DNA from: Atrina japonica
Taxonomy: Eukaryota; Mollusca; Bivalvia; Pterioida; Pinnidae
Reading direction: 5' to 3'
Length of the DNA stretch: 64,000 bases
Assembly (NCBI GenBank): GCA_030159075.1
Contig: BROG01000477.1
Location: 1-64,000, forward strand
Positions within the stretch are counted from its first letter, which is position 1. Every line of letters starts with the position of its first letter. Shown here one piece after another: positions 35,405 to 46,169 of the stretch. Below the pieces are notes generated by a model. The model was not told where the DNA came from, made no database searches, and worked only from the letters and a program-made list of their open reading frames with translations. The position numbers and the translations under genes are program-made.

Positions 35405-35640
35405 ATTCCTACTAGCTAGTGGGATTTCCACTTTAGCTTTATCTGTAGAGCACCAGACTTGTAAACCAGAGGCCCTAGTCTCTGCTACAAAATGGCACCC
35501 ATGTTGAGACCTAGGTTCTTTCTGGTAAAGTGAAAGTGATTATCCTTGAATACCACCCCACAGATGATAGGGACTTCTAAATGAGTTGGGATGACTCTTT
35601 CAAGGTGGAGAAAAATGTGGCAGACAGTGTTAGTTATATG
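35405..35640 (+). mobile_element. tRNA-derived SINE, family C, copy 1
   Basis: 'tgtagagcaccagacttgta' and 'aaccagaggccctagtctct' resemble a tRNA anticodon arm region; the body continues 'aggttctttctggtaaagtg' and 'agctagtgggg'. A second head of the same family begins about 245 bases later. Confidence 0.5.
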
Positions 35641-35644
35641 GTGC

Positions 35645-35770
35645 ACCTACTACAAGTAGCTTGAGCTAGTGGGGGTTCCCCTTTAGTCTGTTACCTCAAT
35701 TGATAGAGGACCAGACTCGTAAATCCGGGTCACTCTCCTAGGTTTGATTCCAGAATCTTTATGTACATGT
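35645..35770 (+). mobile_element. tRNA-derived SINE, family C, copy 2 (head)
   Basis: 'ttacctcaattgatagagga' (A box-like), 'ccagactcgtaaatccgggt' and a B box-like 'aggtttgattcc'. It repeats the layout of the preceding copy, including the 'agctagtggg-ttcc' lead, which suggests a tandem insertion or duplication. Confidence 0.55.
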
Positions 35771-37375
35771 ATAGAAAATTTGATAATAGAATATAGTCAG
35801 AAACTTTGTGTACATGTAACAGAAAATAGAATCAGAAGTTTTGTGTACATATTACAGTTCAGCATAAACTCATCTACCAAAGAAAAAGAAAAACTATAGG
35901 TACTAAATCAGTTTAAACACATGTAATCACTACTGAGAAAATTAAATTGAATGTGTTTAATGTCAGATTTACAAAAAGAATAACAATTCGAGATTGAGAT
36001 ATATGCATGTCTGAAATAATAAATAAATTATAATGTTTCTATAAATGTGTTACTGGTGATCATGAAATGACACAATTCTTACCTGAGTAAATGAAGTGAG
36101 TTTTTTTACTTAATTAACACGCCCAGTTTACAGTTTGCTGTGACACAGAATCTTTAGATTTTAAGACTCATTCAACAATAATGTTAACAAAAGTTCTGTT
36201 GATTTTAACTTCTTGTTTAAAGCCACATTCCTGGGAGTAATGTTCATAAATAAACTTTTCTGTACTCACTTAATGCGTATTTGTATGAACTTTCGTCGTA
36301 TTTTCAAATTCCTATTTCAACTAATTAGTTAATTAATCGTGGAAAACACCTAACACATTGATCTATTTATAAACAGTAAGGTGTTGCCAGTCACATGGTG
36401 ATGCTCTACTATATTCAGTGTGTTCGTTTCACTGTCCAGGACAACCTAGACATGTGGAACACCAATCAAATGCTCTGGAACACTGTCCTGGGCAAACAAT
36501 TTAACCATAAACTTACATGAATTATGTAAATTTTATCAACATCTTTGAAATAACTACTTCCTGCCCTGGTACATTCGAATGTAACATGTTCTGAGACTGT
36601 GTCGGAACAGTACTTTCACAGTAAATTGAGAACACCCTTTATATCACTTGTTCACCAGGGTAAATTTAAGGATTCCTATGGAATCTCCATAATAACTTCA
36701 TTAATACATCAATTTTTTTTTCATTTTTGTCAATTAGGAGTGGTTTTCTAATGAAAATGTCAAAAATTACAATAACCTCCAGAAAATTACAATAACGTCC
36801 CCGCAATTTGACTTTTGAGTACTTGGAAGAAACTCTCATTGTCTTGTTAAAATTCTTGGGTATGACCTGGTACTGTAACTACTGTTATTATTCACTGGGG
36901 AATCAATCAATCCACATTTTAAAACACTTGCAGTCAGTACAGGCTATCTAAATAATTTTGGGGACACTTTAAGTAAATAAAACGGATAAATTGACAGAAA
37001 CTGATTTTGTGTAAAAGAATATTGATGACATATCCATTCCCATTGTAGGAATATAAACAACTTCCATCCAGTGCCGTGAGTACGTTTAAACAGAATTAAA
37101 ATGCCGCCAAGTTGAAGAACTGCAGTTAGGCAGTCTATCTGATTTTGAATCGTGTAGATACGTTTCCATTTATTAAAACATGCAGTTGCTTTTGTGATTG
37201 TTAAACAGTTTAGATTAAATAATAGTGTGACACTGCTATAAGATAATGAAAATCAGCTTATATTGTGTCGGGTATGAACGATTCTCCAAACCAATGTACA
37301 CTTAAATAAGTCGTCTATTTGTGTTTCTGTTTGTATACAAACCAAAAAAAAACCACTTCGACATTTTCACCTTAC

Positions 37376-37541
37376 CTCCATTACGATTTGTTTTCATTCC
37401 GATGGTTCCTCCGGTATAAATAACAAGAATTTTAGCCACTGATTCAGAATCAAATGACTCTGCAGTTGCAACCTTTGCCAGGGCATCTCTATGAAGCGAA
37501 ACATGTTTTTGATAATTTTCGCCCTTAGTCAGGTCAGACAT
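37376..37541 (-). CDS. ASPG: ASPG exon 1 (start codon, TGGTIG motif)
   Basis: This first coding exon supplies residues 1-55 plus one base. The ATG at 37541 opens MSDLTKGENY and the exon ends in ILVIYTGGTIGMKTNRNG followed by a GTAAG donor. TGGTIG is the first active-site signature of type I asparaginases; its second Thr (residue 46) is the nucleophile by analogy with E. coli AnsA Thr14. The roughly 36 residues before the motif are hydrophilic with no signal peptide, which fits a cytosolic enzyme. On the minus strand a TTTAAATA stretch lies about 20 bases before the ATG. It resembles a TATA box but is very close to the start codon, so the transcription start is not settled. Translation past 37376 in the same frame is intron read-through. 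Confidence 0.93.
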
Positions 37542-38637
37542 CGTCTTCTTGAAACACTATTTAAACCTCCGTCACAAAAGATTTCCTTAACCGCGAAGCT
37601 TCGAAAATCGATAGAGGTCACAGAAGTGCAAAAAGTATTTATTAATATATACATTGTATTTCATATAAAACCACATTTTTAAAAATATATATATTGTGAA
37701 GCCATTTCTTATCATATTTCAATAAATTTTCACTGTTAAAAAGAGAATGTTTCCTAGTTATAAAGATGAGTCGCAATGTAAAAGGCCTAATGAACTCTCT
37801 AGGCTTTTAACATTGAACGTTTTAAAAATTAGCAAATGACATAATTGTGAATCTCTTCCCTGAACATATTCTCGATTCGCATCCTAAGGCACTTTGAGGA
37901 TCAAAAGCACGCCCCCTCTCTAACCTAACATCCTATAGATTTTACATGTTGATAATGAAATCGATATTTCAAAATGAAGATTTATGCATAAATGGACTAA
38001 TGATATCAACAATCTAAAAATAGTGCTTGTAGCATGTAAATTCAGAATTTATGTTAGTTAAAAGTGAAGTGTAAAAAGTTGTTAACTTTCTCAAAAAAAA
38101 AGCACAAAATTCTTCAAATTCATCTGTAACATTCAAGAAACATAATTCAATTTTATACAGGTATCGTAAATTTATAATTTCATCCAGTGTTGAAGAAGAG
38201 AAAATATGTTTAAATATTTCTTGGACGCCTTGCACAAACCAAGGACAGTCTATCCAACGTCATAACACAACAAACAAAACCAGAAAAAAACGTATGATGA
38301 AAAAGTAATTAGGTTTACATCATCTATTTTATATTACGGTGGTTCATTAGATTTTTCATGTGAATACATGCTGGTGCTTACGTATTTACAATGTACGTGC
38401 ACTTAGACAGGCATGCCAACTTCAAACGAACGATTGAATTATAGGCAGTGTGTTTCCTTGCTCAACTGTGCAAATAAATTCTAAACGGTGATTTCCATAC
38501 GACAGATCGATAAATACCTGGGGTAAATATGATGATACTAGCATACTATCAATAACATTTCAGTAGTTTTTAATGTGTAGTGCTAAACATTAGTAAATTC
38601 CCCTCACATTTATAAAATATAGTATTTTTTTTTACTA

Positions 38638-39780
38638 AATTGTGCGTAGTATATGTATGTTGTGCCCAGTTTAACAAATATTTAGTTATATTGTGCACAT
38701 AATTGTTACATTATATGCAAAGTTTAGTAATTACCTTGTTGTGCACAAAGTTTAAGTACAATGTATATTGTGTGAAGTTTAATTGCATTATGTTTAGTTT
38801 AGCAACAAGTATATTGTGCGCACAAACTTCCTACTAGTGTATTCTGATAATACGCAGTTTATTTATATTGTGCGCAGTCTTATGTTGTGCACACTAATCA
38901 GGTATATCACATACACAGTTGAATTCTATTGTGTGCAAAGTTGAATTAAACTGAGCGTAGAATTAAGAAATTACTACTTTGTACACACAGCAGGTGCGGA
39001 TCCAGGAATTTTCAAAGAGGGGTGTAACTTTTTAAGGCGGTGTTGCAAGATGCCATACGCGTGAAATTGGTGCGTTCTTTTTGCAGTGGCGTAGGAAGCA
39101 AATCAAAAGTGGTGGGCAATGTTTTCTGCAATACATATCTCGTCAATTGGAGATTGAGAATCTAAAGTTGGAGAGGTGCAAATTTTAAATTTTGGAAATT
39201 TGTTTTTAATTTTTCGAATTTTTAAAGAAAAATGGACTTTTCCGATATGTAGGGCAAACACTTTAGAGAGAAAACAAGACAAAACAAAGCATAATTATAA
39301 GCCATTATTTCCAAAATATATAAACAAACCCATGGTGGATCCAGTATTTCAAGCTAGAGGGAAGGAAGAGTATGTAGATGGTTTTGCCGAGCGTAGTAAG
39401 GCGCAAAACTTTTGGTAATTAATTTTTATCAATATTCCAACTTTTTATTAAAAATATATAGGTTTTTGACAATTTTGTTAATTTCTGGGCTTTTGACTTG
39501 ACTTTAACCATACCAACAGCTATATTCTGGCGTCCAAAGGGGAGCGTATACTCCTTCCGCCCCCGAATCCACCACAGCTCAGTTAAACTACATTGTGCGC
39601 ACTATATAGTTATATTGCACGCACAGATAAACTAAAGTGTGCAAAATTGTTATATTATGTGCACTGTTTAACTGTATTGTACACAGTTTAGATAAATTGT
39701 GCAGATTTCAAGTTAAGTATATTGTGCGCATAATGTAGGTAGATTGTACGCACAGTTTTAACATATTGCGAACCTGGTCT
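38638..39780. repeat. Degenerate 'attgtgcgcagttta' tandem repeat, split by an inserted element
   Basis: Irregular copies of 'tattgtgcgcagtttagtta' or close variants occur at 38638-38975 and again at 39590-39780. The 585 bases between them are foreign in style and have element-like ends, so the array was probably continuous before an insertion. Confidence 0.7.
38991..39575. mobile_element. Putative inserted DNA element within the 'gtgcgca' array
   Basis: The left end 'caggtgcggatccaggaatt' and the right end 'cgcccccgaatccaccac' are a weak inverted repeat ('ggtgcggatcc' against 'ggtggattc'). The 'cggatccagga' start followed by 'ttt-aaggggtg' is a recurring style of animal transposon end. The interior open frame (39176-39418) lacks recognisable motifs. 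Confidence 0.5.
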
Positions 39781-39860
39781 GGTTTTCATTCAAAACATTA
39801 ATTTGCTTACTAAACAAATGCTCACAAATTACTCATTTTGTAAGAGGTCTTTGCAGGTCA

Positions 39861-42800
39861 TCTAGCATAACCTCCGTGGTATTACATCTAGGATAACCTC
39901 CATGGAATTACATCTAGTATATCCTCTATGGAATTACATCTAGTATAACCTCGGTGACATTACATCTAGGCTCGAAGTCACCAAATTTACTCAGTACTCA
40001 AGCTCTTTTTCATGATTTTAAGGTTAAAACACGCAAAAATTAATTCTGTAACTGGGCTTATATTGACAGCATACAATTGTAAATAATTATCAAAATTATT
40101 GTTAATTTGAAGAAAACTTCAGAAATATTAAAACAGTTTGAGTACGTACTCAAATTTTAAGTACCGTACTCAACGTATTTATTCATTTTTACATGAAAAT
40201 CATAAGTGTAACGCAAATAATTATATGTGAATGATAAAACATAATAATATGTTTTTTTATTACTCAAACTCACAAATTTACAAGCGATTATACAGTCAAA
40301 ATAACGAATTAAAAGTTGAGCTTGTGTATTGAGTAAATTTGGTGACTTCGGGCCCCAGTAAAACCTATGTAGGATTACATCTAGTATAACCTGTGGCATT
40401 ACCTCTAGTATAACCTGTGGCATTACCTCTAGTATAACCTGTGGCATTACCTCTAGTATAACCTGTGGCATTACCTCTAGTATAACCTGTGGCATTACAT
40501 CTAGTATAACCTGTGGCATTACCTCTAGTATAACCTGTGGCATTACATCTAGTATAACCTGTGGCATTACCTCTAGTATAACCTGTGGCATTACCTCTAG
40601 TATAACCTGTGGCATTATCTCTAGTATAACCTGTGGCATTACCTCTAGTATAACCAACATGGCATTATATCTAGTATAACCTCCGTGGCATTACATCTAG
40701 TATAACCTCTGTGGCACTACATCTATTATAACCTCTGTGGCATTACATCTAGTAAAATTTCTGTGGGATAACATATAGTATAAGCTGTGGCATTACATCT
40801 AGTATAACCTCTGTGGCATTACATCTAGTAAAACCTCCATGGCATTATATCTAGTATAATCTCTGTGGCATTACATCTAGTAAAACCTCCATGGCATTAT
40901 ATCTAGTATAATCTCTGTGGCATTACATCTAGTAAAACCTCCATGGCATTATATCTAGTATAACCTCTGTGGCACTACATCTATTATAACCTCTCTGGCA
41001 TTACATCTAGTATAATTTCTGTGGGATAACATATAGTATAAGCTGTGGCATTACATCTAGTATAACCTCTGTGGCATTACATCTAGTAAAACCTCCATGG
41101 CATTATATCTAGTATAATCTCTGTGGCATTACATTTAGTATAACCTCTGTGGCATTACATCTAGTATAACCTCTGTGGCATTACATCTAGTAAAACCTCC
41201 ATGACATTATATCTAGTATAATCTCTGTGGCATTACATCTAGTAAATCCTCAATGAAATTACATCAATTATAACCTCTATAACATCTAGTATAACCCTTG
41301 GGGGATTAAATCTAGCATAATTTGTGTGGCATGACATCAAGTATAATCTCTGTGGCATTGCATCTAGTATAACCTCTTTGGCATTATATTCAGTATAACC
41401 TCTTGCATTACATGTAGTATAATCTGTAGCATTACCTCTTGTATAACCCCAGTGGCAATACATCTAGTATAACCTCAATGGCATTACCTCTAGTATGACC
41501 TCTGTGGCAATACATCATGTATGACCTCTGTGGCATTACATCTAGTATGACCTCTGTGGCATTACATCTAGTATAATTTCTGTGGGATAACATATAGTAT
41601 AAGCTGTGGCATTACATCTAGTATAACCTCCGTGGCATTACATCTGGTATAACCTCTGTGGCATGGCATTATATCTAGTATAACATCTGTGGCATTACAT
41701 CTAGTAAAACCTCGATGAAATTACATCTATTATAACCTCTGTGGCATTACATCTAGTATAACCTTTGTGGGATTAAATCTAGCATAATTTGTGTGGCATT
41801 ACATCAAGTATAATCTCTGTGGCATTGCATCTGGTATAACCTCCATGGCACTGCATCTAATATAACCTCTTTGGCATTATATTCAGTATAACCTCTTGCA
41901 TTACATGTAGTATAATCTGTAGCATTACCTCTTGTATAACCCCAGTGGCAATATATCTAGTATAACCTCAGTGGTATTACATCTAGTATAATTTCTGTGG
42001 GATAACATATAGTATAAGCTGTGGCATTACATCTAGTATAACTTCTGTGGCATTATATTTAGTAAAACCTCTGTGGCATTACATCTATTATAACCTCTGT
42101 GGCATTACATCTAGTGTATTCTCAGTGGCATTACATCTAGTATAACTTCCGTGACATTATATCTAGTATAACCTCTTTGGCATTGCATCTATCATAACCT
42201 CTGTGGCATTGCATCTAGTAAAACCTCCATGGCATTACATCTAGTATAACCTCCTTGGCATTACATCTGGAATAACCTTTGTGGGATTACATCTAGCATA
42301 ATCTGTGTGGCATTACATTAAGTATAATCTCTGTGGCATTACATCTAGTATAACCTCCATGGCATTACATCTAGTTTATTCTCAGTGGCATTGCATCTAG
42401 TATAACCTCTTTGGCATATATTCAGTATAACCTCTTGCATTACATGTAGTATAATCTGTAGCATTACCTCTTGTATAACCCCAGTGGCAATATGTCTAGT
42501 ATAACCTCAGTGGCATTACATCTAGTATAATTTCTGTGGGATAACATATAGTATAAGCTGCATGGCATTACATCTAGTATAACCTCCGTGGCATTACATC
42601 TAGTATAACCTCCGTGACATTACATCTAGTATAACCTCTGTAGCATTACATCTAGTAAAACCTCCATGGCATTATGTTTAGTATAACCTCTGTGGCATTA
42701 CATCTAGTATAATTTCTGTGGGATAACATATAGTACAAGCTGCATGGCATTACATCTAGTACAACCTCTGTGGCATGACATTTAGTAAAACCTCCATGGC

Positions 42801-43230
42801 ATTACATCTAGTATTACCTCTGTGGCATTACATCTAGTATAACCTTTGTGGGATTACATCTAGCATTATCTGTGTGGCATTACATCAAGTATAATCTGTT
42901 TGGCATTACATTTAGTATAATCTCTGTGGCATTGCATCTGGTATAACCTCCATGGCATTATATTCAGTATAACCTCTTGCATTACATGTAGTATAATCTG
43001 TAGCATTACCTCTTGTATAACCCCAGTGGCAATACGTCTAGTATATCTTCAGTGGCATTACATCTAGTATGACCTCTGTGGCAATACATCTAGTATGACC
43101 TCTGTGGCATTACATCTAGTATAATTTCTGTGGGATAACATATAGTATAAGCTGCAGGGCATTACATACAGTATAACCTTTTTGGCATTACATCTGGTAT
43201 AGGCTTAACCTCCGTGGCATTACATCTAGT
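39861..43230. repeat. 26-bp minisatellite (with a 24-bp subregion), ~3.4 kb
   Basis: Over 100 copies of 'tctagtataacctctgtggc' plus 'attaca' run across the intergenic region, broken by an inverted-repeat element at 39969-40354. At about 40383-40650 the unit loses two bases and becomes 24 bp. Longer strings recur at larger scale: the string around 'gggataacatatagtataag' plus 'tcttgcattacatgtagtat' and 'accccagtggcaata' appears at 41400, 41900, 42440 and 42975, giving a higher-order period near 500-550 bp. Confidence 0.95.
39969..40354. mobile_element. ~386-bp inverted-repeat element inside the 26-bp array
   Basis: The left end GGCTCGAAGTCACCAAATTT (continuing 'actcagtactcaagctc') is mirrored at the right by 'gagcttgtgtattgagtaaa' and 'tttggtgacttcgggcc', with inverted repeats of about 38 bases. 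The array unit resumes on both sides (acatctag ... ccagtaaaacc), suggesting a short CTAG-like duplication. The interior has a 12-bp palindrome GAGTACGTACTC. No coding capacity. Confidence 0.8.
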
Positions 43231-43247
43231 CATCAATTTACTGCTTG

Positions 43248-43490
43248 CAGAGGCTCAGATGGTGAGAGCATCACTTCACATGCAGAAGTTCCCATGTTCC
43301 ATTCCCAATTCTATGTCATACCTAATGCTTCTCTAAAAGAGTGATAGTTCCTTTACAAGATTCACCACATCAGATTTGAAAGCACTTAAATTATCCTCAC
43401 TGCACTGGCATTGGTCTACAGGTTAAAATTTGTGGCACTTCTACAGTTCGATATGCATTCATGTTAGTTAAAATTTCTTGGCAGGAAATG
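43248..43490 (+). mobile_element. tRNA-derived SINE, family B, degraded
   Basis: The head 'gaggctcagatggtgagagc' (A box-like) and 'ccatgttccattccc' (decayed B box) is followed by 'cctcactgcactggcattgg' and 'aaaatttgtggcacttctac', matching the body of the complete copy at 62982-63255. Confidence 0.65.
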
Positions 43491-43659
43491 AAACAAGCAA
43501 ACACGTTCCAAGAGCAGTATTTTAGGCCATTTTTACAATTACATGTACAATGTATTTGACATTGCTATCAGTTCTGAATTACATGTACTTGTATGCTTGT
43601 TACATACAAACATGACAAGCTGTAGGTGAAATGCTACAAATTTAGAGGAAAGCTGTAGT

Positions 43660-43780
43660 TGTATGGTGTCGAATACAGAACTTGGTTACAATGTAACCTG
43701 GAAAAAACACAACTTCAGCAAGTAAACTGATGAACTTTCTCAAAAAATCAGCTTTGGCTCCAGCTGGGCTCAACAGACAA
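43660..43780 (-). mobile_element. SINE family A fragment
   Basis: 'cttcagcaagtaaactgatg', 'aactttctcaaaaaatcagc' and 'ttggctccagctggg' match the reversed body of family A as in 56149-56412. Both ends are missing. Confidence 0.5.
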
Positions 43781-44040
43781 TAGTTTTGAATCGATGTAAC
43801 AAGACATTATCATATGAAAAGTCCTCATTATACGATCTCATATGATGAGCTTCCAACTGTCTGTGGGACTGATAATGTTATACGACACAGAGCAACACTG
43901 AAATAGTGAGATACACTATACATATATTTGTGCTGCAAGTTAGATTGGCAAAGAGAAACACCACAGTAAAAAGTACATTTGTAACTCATTTTTTCCTGGT
44001 ACTCATTCTATTGAATATATAAGCCTGCTTAATACATGTA

Positions 44041-45169
44041 CAGCTGAACCTATCTTGAGAGACCACTCCATCTGCCATAAATATTTGATCCCTCAAGACA
44101 GGTGATCACTCCATTTGCCATAAATATGTGATCTCTCAGAGATCACTCCATCTGCCATAAATATTTGATCTCTCAAGACAGGTGATCACTCAGAGAACAT
44201 GCCATCTGCCATAAATATGTGATCTCTCAAGACAGGTGATCGCTCAGAGACCATGCCATCTGCCATAAATATTTGATCTCTCAAAACAGGTGACTGCTCA
44301 GAGACCAGGCCATAAATATGTGATCTCTTTAGACAAGTGATCGCTCAGAGATCACTCCATTTGCCATAACTATATAATCTCTAAAGACAGGTGATCGCTC
44401 CATCTGCCATAAATACTTGATCTCTCAGGAGACCACGCTATCTGCCATAAATATTTGATCTCTCAAGACAGGTGATTACTCCATTTGCCATAAATATGTG
44501 ATCTCTCAAGACAGGTGATCACTCAGAGACCACTCCATCTGCCATAAATTTGGTATCTCTCAACTCCCATAGATATGTGATCTCTCAGAGACCACGCCAT
44601 CTGCCATAAATATTTGATCTCTTAAGACAGGTGATTACTCCATTTGCCATAAATATGTGATCTCTCAGAGATCACTCTATCTGCCATAAATATTTGATCT
44701 CTCAAAACAGGTGATTGCTCAGAGACCACGCCATCTGCCATAAATATTTGATCTCTCAAGACAGGTGATTACTCCATTTGCCATAAATATGTGATCTCTC
44801 AGAGACCACACCATCTGCCATAAATATGTGATCTCTCAAGACAGGTGATCGCTCAGAGACCACGCCATCTGCCATAAATATTTGATCTCTCAAAACAGGT
44901 GACTGCTCAGAGACCACGCCATAAATATGTGATCTCTTTAGACAAGTGATCGCTCAGAGATCACTCCATTTGCCATAACTATATAATCTCTAAAGACAGG
45001 TGATCACTCCATCTGCCATAAATATGTGATCTATCAAGACAGGTGATCGCTCAGAGACCACTCCATCTCTCACTAAAACTTTTTTTTTTAATCAGAGTGA
45101 AGTTCTGAATGTGGTACTTGAATTCAGGTGGTCTTTCATGGTAGGTGTCTTGCAATACAGGTTTTACTG
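44041..45169. mobile_element. pogo-like MITE carrying an internal 54-bp satellite
   Basis: The left end CAGCTGAACCTATCTTGAGA follows a TA, and the right end 'tgcaatacaggttttactg' is its diverged inverted partner (CAGTAAAACCTGTATTGCAA when reversed). Between them, about 17-19 copies of a roughly 54-bp unit ('cagagaccacgccatctgcc', 'ataaatatttgatctctcaa', 'gacaggtgatcgct') fill about 1 kb. The unit is the element's own subterminal sequence, since the left terminus runs straight into the first copy. Confidence 0.75.
44062..45075. repeat. ~54-bp satellite array inside the pogo-like element
   Basis: Units vary by deletion (some lack 'catctgc' or the 'gacaggtgatc' half), and strings of variants recur in order. 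'tgatctctttagacaagtga' followed by 'tccatttgccataactatat' appears at about 44315-44390 and again at 44925-44995, implying a block duplication of about 610 bases. Confidence 0.9.
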
Positions 45170-45569
45170 TCACTCTAAACACAAGATAAACCTAACTGTG
45201 CATTCACACCTGTCCACTTACACAAAGAAAATAAGACAAGAACACATAAATAAACATTCAGTTTTATTTTCAGAAGAATGTTTTGACTTGTACTTAAAGC
45301 CATACAGACACATATCAAAAGTCAGAAAAACTCCATTTGTGTTTGAGATAATGACGATCATTACCTCAACAGCCATTTCCATGTGTACAATGGCACTAAA
45401 ATGAAGAATCAACACCTACAATAGACAAGGGGAAGGGGAGTATGTCAAGTCACAGTGAAACAACACTCGCCATACAATATCTACACCATTTTATGTGGCT
45501 TATATGGAATACACTCAAAATTGAAGTATCTTATCAATATTGCATACAAAAAAGAAATGTATGTGAAGC

Positions 45570-45577
45570 TTATATAT

Positions 45578-45611
<34 letters not shown>

Positions 45612-45614
45612 ATA
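45570..45614. repeat. (TA)n microsatellite
   Basis: TA repeats with two TG interruptions. Confidence 0.95.
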
Positions 45615-46169
45615 ATCAAATTAATTTCAACTCATCCTAACTTGATAGCATGTTCTCCAAAAATGCTTTAACTAATTCCACTTAATTTGTTTGTATGGGG
45701 TTATATGACAAAATTCTATGACCATTAAAAAAAATTGTCCCTGTTAATTCATTCAAATTTATGAATTTATGACCAAAATGAGACATGGCCCCTTAGCCAG
45801 AGAATCCTCATGTCAAAATATTCTTATAGATAAATTCTCAGCTTTCCAGAATTGAGTCAATTCTTAAGTTTTTAAAGCAATCAGATTTCCATTCGATTTT
45901 GTATGTTTCATTTCAAAATGGTCACAATTTCTGTGTAAATCTTGCACGATATAAATATGATGGACAATTTCAATAATGTAAAAATTTACAGGTGTATTGA
46001 TGAGATGAAGATAACATCAGCAAGGTATGTATTAGTTAACAGCCCAACAACATTATACATATATATATATATACAAGATGGACAAAAATCAAGAAGGCAT
46101 TACATAATAATAAATCTTGACCAATCACAAGAAAAGTGACCTTTGGTAGTAGTGACACTAATGAATCGT

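Larger units (their letters stand above)
31037..37375 (-). other. ASPG intron 1 (6.3 kb)
   Basis: The first intron contains G-rich low-complexity stretches (31266-31299, 31821-31934), a TTAA-type MITE, a pogo-like MITE and two tRNA-like SINE heads. Elsewhere (32000-34100, 35800-37375) I see AT-rich sequence without a supported feature. Confidence 0.75.
51..37541 (-). other. ASPG: ASPG-like asparaginase gene, whole span (11 exons seen, 3' end missing)
   Basis: The gene encodes an L-asparaginase of the cytosolic type I / ASPG family, which hydrolyses asparagine to aspartate and ammonia; mammalian ASPG is also described with lysophospholipase activity. Eleven exons on the minus strand, each bounded by AG and GT, join without a frame break into 452 residues. 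The catalytic set expected for the family is present: Thr46 in YTGGTIGM (exon 1), Thr146-Asp147 in HGTDTMAY (exon 4) and Lys218 in the RAIKNDA context (exon 6). Residues 421-452 correspond to the segment just before the ankyrin repeats of animal ASPG, so the remaining exons should lie beyond position 1. Introns carry several minisatellites, SINEs and MITEs. Family assignment is from conserved motifs and colinear similarity to animal ASPG; enzyme activity is inferred. Confidence 0.95.

Noticed and set aside
51..37541. Bacterial contamination as the source of the asparaginase
   Set aside because: The coding sequence is split by ten introns with proper splice sites and continues into the animal-type ankyrin linker.
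40157..40660. 167-codon open frame with repeated QVILEVMP-like units
   Set aside because: It is the 24-bp part of an intergenic minisatellite; the frame is open only because the unit length is divisible by three.
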